Part shown: positions 21,552 to 28,737 of the stretch, piece by piece
Layout: each line of letters begins with the position of its first letter
Position numbering within the stretch: the first letter of the stretch is position 1
Source: Microcaldota archaeon
GTDB taxonomy: Archaea > Micrarchaeota > Micrarchaeia > Anstonellales > Bilamarchaeaceae
Direction: 5' to 3'
DNA length: 34,861 nt
Assembly: GCA_016926175.1 (NCBI GenBank)
Contig: JAFGPA010000018.1
Location: 1-34,861 of the forward strand
The notes under the pieces: model-generated
Databases searched by the model: none
What the model was told of the DNA's origin: nothing
The model's input: only the letters and a program-made list of their open reading frames with translations
Position numbers and translations under genes: made by a program

Positions 21552-21740
21552 TTATTCCATTGCATAAATCAGTTCAATGACTTTGGCATTACTGTGTTAC
21601 AGTGCAGGCTCAGGCAGCAGCAGACGGCAACTATTAGGTCATGGATAACCGTCATTTACCACCCTTATTTATAAATGTTTCTGCCGCCACAATTTTGATA
21701 CCAACATTTATAAACATTAGAATACACAAGAGTTATAGGT
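21552..21740. other. intergenic region with two mirrored TATA boxes
   Basis: TTTATAAATGTT (21668-21679) and AACATTTATAAA (21703-21714) are perfect inverted copies separated by 23 nt. The second is correctly placed for the plus-strand gene at 21748. The first would drive a minus-strand transcript across 21552-21650, where there is no gene but short hairpins occur (21591-21603; 21623-21627 with 21649-21653). This may be a small RNA or an operator for one repressor. Confidence 0.45.
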
Positions 21741-21747
21741 AGTGTTT

Positions 21748-22131
21748 ATGAGTGGCAGAAACAATAATAGAGCTTTGGAAGAAAGTGCAAGATACATGTC
21801 CTCGGTGAGGCCTCCTCCAATGAAAATGAAAAAACCTGAGCCTGAAAGGATAATATCAAACCACCAGACAGTATCATTCCCAAATTGTTCCATGGCATAT
21901 CCAAAAAAAGAGGAAGTTGCACTGCTCGTCGTGATTGAGCATTTTGCGGATATCAGAAGAGCGCAGATGAACGGCACTGTTGCAGAAATTTACAGCGCTG
22001 ACGATGTCTTAAGTGCAATCAGAAAACTTACTGTTCCTGAAAAAAAGCAGATACGCAATTATCTGGAAAAGCTTGCCAGCATGAGCCCCTATCAGGAAGT
22101 AAGAAAAGAGCTGGAGGCTGTTACGTATTAG
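21748..22131 (+). CDS. hypothetical protein
   Basis: 127 aa, not recognised. The first 45 residues are polar and probably disordered (MSGRNNNRALEESARYMSSV and a Pro/Lys-rich stretch), and the rest is a helical domain (IEHFADIRRAQMNG and later RKLTVPEKKQIRNYLEKL). An in-frame GTG two codons upstream is an alternative start. The TATA box at 21703-21714 predicts a leader of only about ten bases. It is followed by a second unknown gene 24 bases downstream in the same direction. Confidence 0.65.
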   Translation: MSGRNNNRALEESARYMSSVRPPPMKMKKPEPERIISNHQTVSFPNCSMAYPKKEEVALLVVIEHFADIRRAQMNGTVAEIYSADDVLSAIRKLTVPEKKQIRNYLEKLASMSPYQEVRKELEAVTY

Positions 22132-22155
22132 GGTTATCATAAAAAAGTGATAAAA

Positions 22156-22692
22156 ATGACCAGCCAGGCGATAAAATACCGGGACCGCCCTTCAGGGGAA
22201 TACAAAGTCGATGACAGGATGCAGAAAATCGCCAGGTTCAAAGAAGCGGCAGAAAACATCAGAAGCTTGGTAGCAGATGACAAAATGAGAGAACATCCCG
22301 GAGTAAATAAAAAACTTGCTGACGCTGTAATGGCAATCAGTGAGTATGCACTTTATCAGGGTCTTGGAAAAGATGAATCAGGCGCTGACGGCTATAGAGG
22401 GCCTGGATTTGCCCGTGAAACAACAAGGATCAGAACCAATATTGAGATTGAAGGTGGAAAGCACATAAGCATTTGTACAAACAATTTTGTCAAAAAACAA
22501 TGCAAAAGCAATGTTTCTGCAGTTTCAATCATAATCTACGAGCCCGTAATTATAGATAACACAACCAGGGCAGTACTGGAGCATGCAGTTTCAATAAGAA
22601 ATCCCGGCTATGGAAATGTGGCAGACCTGAGGCCGGAAATGGCACTGGAAAAGCTTATCGGTGTTGTAGAGCAGCTGGCAAAAAAATTATAA
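22156..22692 (+). CDS. hypothetical protein
   Basis: 178 aa from the ATG at 22156, with GTGAT (22147-22151) as ribosome-binding site; a GTG at 22147 would add three residues. It has a helical N-terminal half (DDRMQKIARFKEAAENIRSL) and a beta-rich C-terminal half with IEIEGGKHISICTNN and VSAVSIIIYEPVIIDNTTR, ending in a helix. Not recognised and no membrane segment. It is probably co-expressed with the preceding unknown gene. Confidence 0.65.
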   Translation: MTSQAIKYRDRPSGEYKVDDRMQKIARFKEAAENIRSLVADDKMREHPGVNKKLADAVMAISEYALYQGLGKDESGADGYRGPGFARETTRIRTNIEIEGGKHISICTNNFVKKQCKSNVSAVSIIIYEPVIIDNTTRAVLEHAVSIRNPGYGNVADLRPEMALEKLIGVVEQLAKKL

Positions 22693-22711
22693 AGGTCAGA
22701 CCGTTTTCAAT

Positions 22712-23029
22712 TCAAACGTCAACTTCACAGAGTACGATCGTTCCTTTAAGAACCGGATCGACAATTTCATGATTTGAAGTGAATTTGGCCCTGACCTGAA
22801 TTCGTGATCCCGGAGCAACGCCTTTTGCACGAAGATCTCTGGCTAAAGTATCGTAAAATGTTAGGATTATCGTATTATCAGCTATTGCCCTGACAAGTTT
22901 TAGAGGTGCTTTGGTATTGATTTTCAAAGGTTTGAGCATGCGGGTTTCCTTTTTTTCAATAATCTGATAAAAAAGCAAATCAACCTGTTCAGTGGCAGCT
23001 AGTCTTTCAATTGTTCTTCTGGATACCAT
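22712..23029 (-). CDS. hypothetical protein
   Basis: 105 aa, family not recognised. A basic helical N-terminus (MVSRRTIERLAATEQVDLLF) is followed by a beta-rich domain (KLVRAIADNTIILTFYDT, GVAPGSRIQVRAKFTS, VLKGTIVLCEVDV) that could be an OB- or PilZ-like barrel. GATTTATAAAA just upstream (about 23051-23061) is a minus-strand TATA box about 27 nt before the ATG, so it is probably leaderless. It ends convergent with the preceding plus-strand gene. Confidence 0.65.
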   Translation of the reverse strand: MVSRRTIERLAATEQVDLLFYQIIEKKETRMLKPLKINTKAPLKLVRAIADNTIILTFYDTLARDLRAKGVAPGSRIQVRAKFTSNHEIVDPVLKGTIVLCEVDV

Positions 23030-23096
23030 ATAACTGAATTAAACAGGAAAGATTTATAAAAACAAAAAGAATCACGACTTGGCCCGGAATAAGAAA

Positions 23097-23435
23097 TTAC
23101 AGGGCCACGACCGGGCCGCGGGTTCCGTCCGAAAACTCGATGCGGAACTCGAAGAGGCGGTCCTCGCCCTTCATAAGGCCCTTGCGGACGCCTCCGGAGG
23201 CCTGGACCAGCAAATCGGCCAGGTTTGGCAGGTTGAAGCCCCCCTGCGTCTCGTAGCCTTTGGACAGGAGCGAGCTCGTGGCGTAGCGGATATAGCCGTA
23301 AACGGGCGCGTAAACCGGAATTTTGCCTATGGCGTGTAGGTCGACCAGCACGCCATCCTCCAGTGCGTCCTTGAGCGTGTAGGCGTACACGACCTCAACG
23401 CCCTCGGATGGTTCGTCAGAACTGGTTTCACTCAT
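23097..23435 (-). CDS. DUF6573-like phage/plasmid protein
   Basis: 112 aa from the ATG at 23435. After an acidic start, VYAYTLKDALEDGVLVDL matches the sense of the DUF6573 signature (YTRAQAIEDGVLVDV-type), a family I know mainly from bacterial phages and plasmids; function unknown. Codons are strongly GC-biased, unlike every flanking gene. The ATG overlaps the stop of the 34-codon ORF upstream (ATGAGTGA), an operon-like arrangement. The C-terminus (EFSDGTRGPVVAL) ends where the GC-rich block ends, so the protein may be cut short. Confidence 0.7.
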   Translation of the reverse strand: MSETSSDEPSEGVEVVYAYTLKDALEDGVLVDLHAIGKIPVYAPVYGYIRYATSSLLSKGYETQGGFNLPNLADLLVQASGGVRKGLMKGEDRLFEFRIEFSDGTRGPVVAL

Positions 23436-23532
23436 CGCAACCACACTCGGATTCGGCGATTTCAAGCGCCAGCTCCCGGGCACCCCGAAGCTGCTCTTCC
23501 TCGACGCTTTGCCTGCGGCATTGTTTGCACAT
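23428..23532 (-). CDS. 34-aa Cys-rich small ORF in the GC-rich block
   Basis: It begins MCKQCRRQSVEEEQLRGARE and ends ESECGCDE, with two Cys pairs (CxxC and CxC) that could bind zinc. GAGGTGG lies upstream of the ATG, and the stop overlaps the next ORF by eight bases. Its GC-rich codon use matches its neighbour, so both arrived together. Confidence 0.5.
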   Translation of the reverse strand: MCKQCRRQSVEEEQLRGARELALEIAESECGCDE

Positions 23533-23621
23533 GGAAGCCACCTCAAAGGGAGGGTGACGAGAAGCCCGCCCCTTGCCATGCCGCTTCTGCGGTACTATTG
23601 TCCGCTGCCTGGGCTGTAATC

Positions 23622-24947
23622 TTATTTTTCAGACCTGGATTCTATTCTTCTAATTGCTATACATGCTTGAGAATACAGCACTTGGTCATCATGTATTTGT
23701 TTGCTTTTTTCCCTTTCCAATGCAGGTATGGCAGAAGCATCCCCGATATTTCCAAGCGCTTCAATGGCGTAGGTATTGCCATTTTCCATTGCTTCGATCA
23801 ATACAGGAACAACAGACTTGTCTCCGATCTTTCCAAGCGAATGCGCAGCCATCAGCCGCACGTTCACGTCTTCATGCTTGAGAGCCTCAACAAGCAAAGG
23901 GACAGACCGATTGTCCTTTATCTCTCCGAGTGTCAATGCAATTATCTTCTGGAGATCCACATTGTTTTCCCTGTAAGCTGCCATCAATGCCGGCACTGCC
24001 ATTCTATCACCGATAAGCCCAAGTGACAACGCTGCATTAGCCCTTATTTTGCTTTTTTTATTTTTTACAATATTGATCAGTGCGGGCAACGCCCTGGCAT
24101 CCTTGATACGCCCAAGAGCTTCAGCAGCATACCCGTTTATCCTTTCATCATTCAAGGCTTTGATCAGTTCCGGCACTGCCGGCTTCCCGATTTTACTAAG
24201 AGTAAAAGTTATCCGATTCCTTGCATTATCATTTTCAGTATTCCTTAATGCTTCAAGCAAAGGCCGGGTTGTCTTGGGATCTGCAATTGTTCCAAGTCCA
24301 AATGCAGCTTCAATAACCATAGTCGCATCAGGACTTTTCAATGCATCAGTAAAAACAGGGGTCGCTCTTTTATCCCCCATTCTTCCAAGTGCATTTACAA
24401 TCTCCAAGCGCGCGTTTCCAGATTTATACTCTTCAATTAATACAGGAACAACCTGCGGGTCGCCGATTTTTCCAAGAGCTTCAATAACTGCTTTCTGTAC
24501 TTCAGACGGATTTCCATGAATTTCCTGCATAAGCTGCGGCACGGCTCTTTTGTCGCCGATTTCTCCAAGCGCTTCTGCAGTATGCTTTCGAATATCTGCA
24601 TCCTTCAAAGCCTCAATCAATTCGGGTACTGCTATCTTTCCGATTTTTACAATTGCTTCTGTTATGCTTTTTTGAACCGGTATCTTGCTGGTTTTCCATG
24701 CCTGGATTAATTGGGGGACAGCCGGAGCCCCTATTCTTTCAAGATCTCTGATGGCATTGACTTTGGCCTCTGCATTATTGTCATTCAAGGCTTCAATCAA
24801 AAATATTACAGAGCCACTCTCTTTTTTTCCATCCTGTTTTGCAGTCTGAGTGTCGACAATAGGCTCCTTTTTAGAAGAATTGCAGCCAGGGACCAATGTC
24901 GTAGACAATAGGGCGACTACCCCTATTCTTTTATAGTTCAGTTTCAT
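23622..24947 (-). CDS. HEAT-repeat (PBS lyase-type) lipoprotein
   Basis: 441 aa from the ATG at 24947, which has GGTGG just upstream; the open frame starts earlier at 25001. The signal peptide has lipobox LVPGC near residue 25, then a polar linker. About 12 HEAT repeats of roughly 30 residues follow, each with the pattern VPxLIxAL, a short loop, R..AAxALGxIGD. Strong repeat regularity indicates a curved solenoid for protein binding on the outer membrane face. Composition is that of the archaeal genome, unlike the adjacent GC-rich block. Partner unknown. Confidence 0.9.
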   Translation of the reverse strand: MKLNYKRIGVVALLSTTLVPGCNSSKKEPIVDTQTAKQDGKKESGSVIFLIEALNDNNAEAKVNAIRDLERIGAPAVPQLIQAWKTSKIPVQKSITEAIVKIGKIAVPELIEALKDADIRKHTAEALGEIGDKRAVPQLMQEIHGNPSEVQKAVIEALGKIGDPQVVPVLIEEYKSGNARLEIVNALGRMGDKRATPVFTDALKSPDATMVIEAAFGLGTIADPKTTRPLLEALRNTENDNARNRITFTLSKIGKPAVPELIKALNDERINGYAAEALGRIKDARALPALINIVKNKKSKIRANAALSLGLIGDRMAVPALMAAYRENNVDLQKIIALTLGEIKDNRSVPLLVEALKHEDVNVRLMAAHSLGKIGDKSVVPVLIEAMENGNTYAIEALGNIGDASAIPALEREKSKQIHDDQVLYSQACIAIRRIESRSEK

Positions 24948-25001
24948 CCCACCACCCTGTTTTAATTGATTGGAGATTGTGAAATACATATTATAAAACA
25001 T

Positions 25002-25266
25002 TGTTATGGCGCATGCATCAATCGATTAGCTCTTTCCGGGCGAAAAAGGGATAGAGAGCAAGAAGCAGACGGCAGGACGAACAAATAGGCATAACAGAAT
25101 ACTTAAGACACGAGGATTTTAATGATTGGGAGGATTATGCGAAATACCCAAATGCACTGACGGAACGGTTTATGTTTCCGCGTTTGCCCGGGAATCGAAC
25201 TGTAAGTATAGGACCATGAACGAGAAATGAATATTTCTCGGGAGTGCCTTGTTCAGAAAAAACAAG
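25002..25266. other. intergenic region with tRNA-end fragments
   Basis: No complete gene is visible. A plus-strand frame without a start codon (about 25047-25219) encodes protein-like sequence ending in FPRLPGNRTVSIGP and may be a gene remnant. GGGAATCGAAC (25194-25204) repeats the T-arm of the tRNA-His gene, but with no pairing partner. ATTTCTCG/CGAGAAAT (within 25220-25241) and AACAAGG/CCTTGTT (within 25247-25269) are hairpins following the tRNA 3' end on the minus strand and could terminate it. Confidence 0.5.
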
Positions 25267-25408
25267 GGCCACGACTGGGAATCGAACCCAGGCCGAGAGG
25301 ACCACAACCTCCCACGCTACCATTGCGCAGTTTCCGGCTCTCTGCATCCGGCATCCGGAAACCGGAGACGGGATACATCAGGCTGAAAACACCTACGCTA
25401 TCGTGGCC
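25267..25408 (-). tRNA. tRNA-His (GTG) with a 70-nt insertion in the D stem
   Basis: On the minus strand the T-arm (CTGGG TTCGATT CCCAG), the anticodon arm with loop TTGTGGT (anticodon GTG) and the D loop AATGGTA lie together. The matching 5' acceptor strand GCCACGA (25407-25401) lies 70 nt further upstream than expected and pairs 7 of 7 with TCGTGGC (25274-25268). An encoded G-1 (25408) faces C73 (25267), the tRNA-His identity pair. Removing 25326-25395 (or a one- to three-base shift, since GCG is repeated) restores a GCGC/GCGT D stem. No CCA is encoded. TTTTTAAAC near 25446-25454 is a good TATA box. Confidence 0.85.
25326..25395 (-). other. candidate tRNA intron (about position 12/13)
   Basis: This 70-nt insertion interrupts the D stem. 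It contains a strong hairpin, GTTTCCGG with CCGGAAAC, on the minus strand. The flanks pair as GCGTAG (25398-25393) with CTGCGC (25330-25325), so the splice sites lie in or next to a helix. I cannot demonstrate a canonical bulge-helix-bulge, but archaeal tRNA introns at non-standard positions are known. Confidence 0.65.
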
Positions 25409-25411
25409 AAC

Positions 25412-25432
25412 CCGCCTTTTAGGAGAAGGCGG
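25412..25432. promoter_or_regulatory. 7-bp hairpin just before the tRNA-His 5' end
   Basis: CCGCCTT (25412-25418) pairs with AAGGCGG (25426-25432) around a 7-nt loop. It lies between the tRNA start and its TATA box, so part would be in the precursor leader, or it may end the MBL-protein mRNA that comes from the same strand. Confidence 0.4.
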
Positions 25433-25473
25433 CCCAAAACTGACTGTTTAAAAAGATGGAATTAGAAATGTTA

Positions 25474-26361
25474 TCAACTATTTAAAAGAACTCCTTTTGC
25501 TTTTGACAGAACTCTTGAGCCGTTGCCGCAGAAGAATTCCACTTCCTTTGCTTCGCTTTGCTTTATGTAATGGACAAGATCATTGAAATCTGCATGGTCG
25601 GAAAGGGGAAATGCGGCATCGGCATTGAATCTGTAATGCAAAGCCCATCCGGTTGCAACAGCGCAGAGGGTTTTCCTTTCAAATGCATGCTCCAGCCTTG
25701 CGGCAAAATACCTCTTTGCCTTGCCCATTGGAACTATGGCAACAAAACGCCTCTTCATTTCCTCTTCCGCCTCGTCGCTACCGACAACCAGCCTGTCAAG
25801 CCTGATTCCGTATTTTTCATATAGAAAGCATATAGCTTCAGCTTTTTCAGTTATTACCGGGGTAATGGAGCATTCGTTGAGAATTCTGATCATTTCCTGC
25901 GCTTTTCCAAAATTATATGCTCCGATTATGATATTGCTTGAATCGTTGTTTTTTACGAAACGGCAGATCTCCTCCTGAACTTCTGTGTGATCAGGAAAAA
26001 CATATGATGGATCACCGTAGGTTGCTTCTATTATCAGCCTGTCACATTCAGGTATTTCTGCCTTAAATCCAAAGACACCTGGCTTCAGGGAAATGTCGCC
26101 TGTATAGACTGTTGTTTTGCCATCTTCTTCGACCAGAAGTTGTCTTGCTCCAAGAACGTGACCTGCCTGGAGAAGAGTAGTATGTTCTATGGAAATTTTC
26201 TCCGCATTCAGACCGGCAAGATCTATTGTTTCCTGGCTTGCAATGAGATGTTTCTTTTTTTTCAGCCCGGTAGTATGGTCAGAATGGGCATGAGAAAGGA
26301 ACTGGATGTCCCCTGCCGAAGAATCAAGCCCGATATTAATGCCATTGCATGGGATCATCAT
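25474..26361 (-). CDS. metallo-beta-lactamase fold exonuclease-like protein
   Basis: 295 aa from the ATG at 26361 (an adjacent ATG at 26358 is equally possible); a longer frame from 26427 lacks support. The metal site HAHSDH is near residue 25, with later ligands in QAGHVLGA, YTGDIS and PLSDHADF near the C-terminus, the pattern of the beta-CASP-related exonucleases annotated as mRNA 3'-end processing factor-like or ligase-associated exonuclease. It lacks KH domains and the long CPSF form. A TATA box at about 26384-26394 implies a leaderless mRNA. It lies next to XPF- and PIN-type nuclease genes. Confidence 0.88.
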   Translation of the reverse strand: MMIPCNGINIGLDSSAGDIQFLSHAHSDHTTGLKKKKHLIASQETIDLAGLNAEKISIEHTTLLQAGHVLGARQLLVEEDGKTTVYTGDISLKPGVFGFKAEIPECDRLIIEATYGDPSYVFPDHTEVQEEICRFVKNNDSSNIIIGAYNFGKAQEMIRILNECSITPVITEKAEAICFLYEKYGIRLDRLVVGSDEAEEEMKRRFVAIVPMGKAKRYFAARLEHAFERKTLCAVATGWALHYRFNADAAFPLSDHADFNDLVHYIKQSEAKEVEFFCGNGSRVLSKAKGVLLNS

Positions 26362-26392
26362 GCAGGATATTTGCAAATAAAAAATATAAATG

Positions 26393-26692
26393 CTAGTTGA
26401 TTTCCTTTGCAAGAACGTAATAGCCAACCAGAATTTCCTTCATCACCACTCCCTTGACCATCACCCTGGTGCCTTCTTTAGGAAGTTCCTGTGATGAGAC
26501 ACGAATGGAATAGTTGTCATCCTTCAGAGTGAATCCTGAAAGGCTGCCTATCTTTACTGCATTATGCACCGTTCCTTCAACATAAATTTCCTCTCCAAGA
26601 TAATCCTCCGGGTTCTCCTGGATTTTCTTTATCGGAGTGCTGATGCATCCCAGCATCAGAATTCCCAAAAAAATGGCAAACAATATTTTCAT
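26393..26692 (-). CDS. OB-fold lipoprotein
   Basis: 99 aa. A lipoprotein signal with lipobox LMLGC ends near residue 16. The mature part (ENPEDYLGEEIYVEGTVHN, SGFTLKDDNYSIRV, GTRVMVKGVVMKEIL) has the five-strand pattern of small OB-fold tRNA_anti-like or cytochrome-maturation-like exported proteins. The ligand is unknown. It starts ten bases after the XPF-like gene and is probably the last gene of that operon. Confidence 0.8.
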   Translation of the reverse strand: MKILFAIFLGILMLGCISTPIKKIQENPEDYLGEEIYVEGTVHNAVKIGSLSGFTLKDDNYSIRVSSQELPKEGTRVMVKGVVMKEILVGYYVLAKEIN

Positions 26693-26701
26693 ATTTACAC
26701 C

Positions 26702-27382
26702 TCAGTTCCCGTCTTCTTCTTCTTTGTAGGAATAAGCAAAAACACTTTTTATGATTTTGGCGCGCTTCTTCCCCATGCCTTCAACTTCAAGCAGATCATG
26801 TTCGCTGGCTTTGACAACAGCTTCTATTGATCCAAAATGATTCAGCAGTGATTTGGCAAGCTTTGGGCCGATCATTGGAAGGGATTCTATGACTGCCTTT
26901 GAGGTTTGGGAAGGAGTGAAAGTTTTCTTCTTCGCATATATCCTCAGCGGCTGTTTTTTTGCCGTCTGTTCATGTTTGGCAAAGTGAAAAACAAGTTCGG
27001 CGGTTGCTTGCTTGTCCCGGGTAAAAATAATAGAACATCCGTAATCTGCAATTACCGTTGCATAGGTTCCAAGAAGGGAGCTGCGGCTTAATCTTTCTTC
27101 GTCTCTTATTCCTTCCACGATAATAACCGTGCGTTCATAATTGGAAATAAGATTTGAAAGCTGGGAAAACAATCTCCCATCAATTACGGACTGTTCAAAA
27201 TCAGCTCTGGATTTCCTTTCGATGGCCAGTCTGGCTGAACAGAGAAAATCGCCTACATGAAGCACCCTTCTATCTACGTGTGCACCGTGGTTCTGAAAAA
27301 TTTCATCAAAAAAAGTATCCTCACGATGATCAATAACAACAGTTATTTTGTCTGGCGGAAAAGAATCAAGGAACTGCTGCAA
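26702..27382 (-). CDS. XPF/Hef-type structure-specific nuclease (ERCC4 domain)
   Basis: 226 aa, the short crenarchaeal-like form without a helicase domain. ERCC4 nuclease motifs are VVIDHRE near residue 15, GDF at 44-46 and ERKSRADF at 55-62. A tandem helix-hairpin-helix domain follows (SLPMIGPKLAKSLLNHFGS and LLEVEGMGKKRAKII). It cuts branched or flap DNA as a homodimer, usually with PCNA, in repair and fork restart. The start codon is TTG directly after the stop of the PIN gene. A clear C-terminal PCNA-binding motif is not obvious. Confidence 0.92.
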   Translation of the reverse strand: MQQFLDSFPPDKITVVIDHREDTFFDEIFQNHGAHVDRRVLHVGDFLCSARLAIERKSRADFEQSVIDGRLFSQLSNLISNYERTVIIVEGIRDEERLSRSSLLGTYATVIADYGCSIIFTRDKQATAELVFHFAKHEQTAKKQPLRIYAKKKTFTPSQTSKAVIESLPMIGPKLAKSLLNHFGSIEAVVKASEHDLLEVEGMGKKRAKIIKSVFAYSYKEEEDGN

Positions 27383-28063
27383 CTATTGCACCTCATTAAG
27401 GTATTCCTTGATTTCCCTGAAACCAACTGAACAACCGGCATATTTTATCTTGTAGAGCACTGCTTCCAGAATGGCAGGCTGGAGGGACTGAAAATCAAGG
27501 AAGTATCCATTTTCATAGGACAGCATGACAAGTTCGCTTGTTCGCAAAGCGCGCAGTGCCGATATTTCTGCAGTAAGATACTGGAAATTTTTCTTATTGA
27601 CTATGACATTAACCTTGAATTCATCGGCAAGATGGTCCTTCAGTTTCAATGGAGCTTCTATAAGCATTCTTGTGGTTCTTTCATCAATCAGGATATATTC
27701 CACTCCAAGCTCTTTTGCAAGTATAAGCATTTCTGATTCTCCCGGATCAATAAGATGAAGAGGCTTTCCCTTGATATAAAACAGGTTATTTGCAGCCTTC
27801 ATCAGCTTTGCAGTCTTTTCCTTTACTTCGGCATCGACGACGACAATAATGCCATCATCAATTGCAGCCTGAATTCTGAGGGCAGAAAAAAGATATCTTT
27901 TAATCTTGCTTTGAAGAGGCCTTCCAACAACCTCTTGTTCCACTGAAGGCGGAATGATAAATCTGACTTTATGTTTTTCTGCAAAAAAATACAGCATATT
28001 ATCAAGGCACGATGAAGTCAGGGAAATCAATACTCCCGCATCAACAAGAACATCTTTTTTCAT
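27383..28063 (-). CDS. PIN-domain protein
   Basis: 226 aa. The PIN ribonuclease fold is in the N-terminal 150 residues: VLVDAGVLISL (first Asp), DPGESEMLILAKE (acidic pair) and ILIDERTTR (third Asp). A C-terminal domain of about 75 residues follows (from about 150), ending in KIKYAGCSVGFREIKEYL. It is not a typical VapC toxin: it is longer and no antitoxin gene precedes it. Its stop is followed immediately by the TTG of the XPF-like gene, so the two are coupled, which hints at a nucleic-acid processing role. Confidence 0.85.
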   Translation of the reverse strand: MKKDVLVDAGVLISLTSSCLDNMLYFFAEKHKVRFIIPPSVEQEVVGRPLQSKIKRYLFSALRIQAAIDDGIIVVVDAEVKEKTAKLMKAANNLFYIKGKPLHLIDPGESEMLILAKELGVEYILIDERTTRMLIEAPLKLKDHLADEFKVNVIVNKKNFQYLTAEISALRALRTSELVMLSYENGYFLDFQSLQPAILEAVLYKIKYAGCSVGFREIKEYLNEVQ

Positions 28064-28092
28064 TGTAACCCTTTCTGCTTTTATTTTTTAAA

Positions 28093-28659
28093 TTATCCCG
28101 AAATGAGCTGCCTTGCAACCTTCATTCGCTCCTTGATAGTTTTTTCCTCCTTCAGGCGGTCAAACATCATAGTCTGGCCGGCATAGTCAAGTATTTCCTG
28201 CTTCTGCATTCCTGTCATCTCGGAAGCAACACCAAGGCTCATGCCCTGTGCATAGAATGTGGCCGCCATCTTCAGCTTTCCTTTTGTAATAAGATCGATT
28301 GCAAATCTGGGATCCTTGCTATCAAAGCATGAAATTGCCTTTTCAATTTCCTTGAAACATGCAAGAACCTGCGTTTCGTTGTTTTTCCCGGAGCATTTGA
28401 TGAGATTCTCAAGGGCAACGCCAACTTCCATATGACAGGAGTCGAAATCTCTCCTGAGAAATCTTGGTTTTGAAACGATTTTGCTTAATGCATATGAAAC
28501 GATGGCAAGCTGGAAATTGATTTTATTGCATTCGAGAGCAGTATCATTGAGCACATGATCATTGAGTTTTCTGAGTCTGCGCTGGTTTCTTTTACGAAAA
28601 GCAGACAAAATAGCGGGGGTATAGTCGATTAGAGCTCTCAAAAGGCCACCTTTTAACAC
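28093..28659 (-). CDS. hypothetical helical protein
   Basis: 188 aa, all-helical in appearance, not recognised. It has a basic N-terminal part (FRKRNQRRLRKLNDHVLND), several cysteines, a segment like DPRFAIDLITKGKLKMAATF, and the tail MTGMQKQEILDYAGQTM, which resembles short archaeal proteins of unknown function. No membrane segment is visible. It is first in the run with the PIN and XPF genes (29-bp gap). The palindromic TATA box at 28686-28693 serves this gene and the divergent one at 28738. Confidence 0.65.
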   Translation of the reverse strand: MLKGGLLRALIDYTPAILSAFRKRNQRRLRKLNDHVLNDTALECNKINFQLAIVSYALSKIVSKPRFLRRDFDSCHMEVGVALENLIKCSGKNNETQVLACFKEIEKAISCFDSKDPRFAIDLITKGKLKMAATFYAQGMSLGVASEMTGMQKQEILDYAGQTMMFDRLKEEKTIKERMKVARQLISG

Positions 28660-28685
28660 GAATTTTAGCTTGGAAGCACGATACC

Positions 28686-28737
28686 TTTATAAATGTATCA
28701 TGATTATATCATGACAGTTGCGTGATTTTATCGCAAC
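28686..28737. promoter_or_regulatory. divergent promoter with operator-like repeats
   Basis: The palindromic TATA box TTTATAAA is at 28686-28693. TATCATGA occurs twice at 28696-28703 and 28707-28714, one helical turn apart. GTTGCG (28717-28722) and CGCAAC (28732-28737) form an inverted repeat that ends directly before the plus-strand ATG. These are good candidate sites for the winged-helix-like protein encoded next. Confidence 0.5.

Larger units (their letters stand above)
23090..23620. mobile_element. GC-rich foreign block
   Basis: Composition jumps to clearly GC-rich with C/G-ending codons between about 23100 and 23600, while both sides are AT-rich with archaeal TATA boxes. The block holds two overlapping minus-strand ORFs in bacterial-phage/plasmid style. 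At the left edge AGGGCCACGACCGGG resembles the 3' end of the tRNA-His gene at 25266-25279, a possible attachment-site trace. It may be a small integrated fragment or an assembly chimera. Confidence 0.6.

Noticed and set aside
23097-23579. 160-codon version of the DUF6573-like protein
   Set aside because: The extension crosses the 34-aa ORF in another frame; the ATG at 23435 overlaps that ORF's stop as in a normal operon.
25185-25205. second tRNA on the minus strand at 25.19 kb
   Set aside because: T-loop and 3' T-stem are present, but the 5' T-stem and acceptor are missing, so it is at most a fragment.
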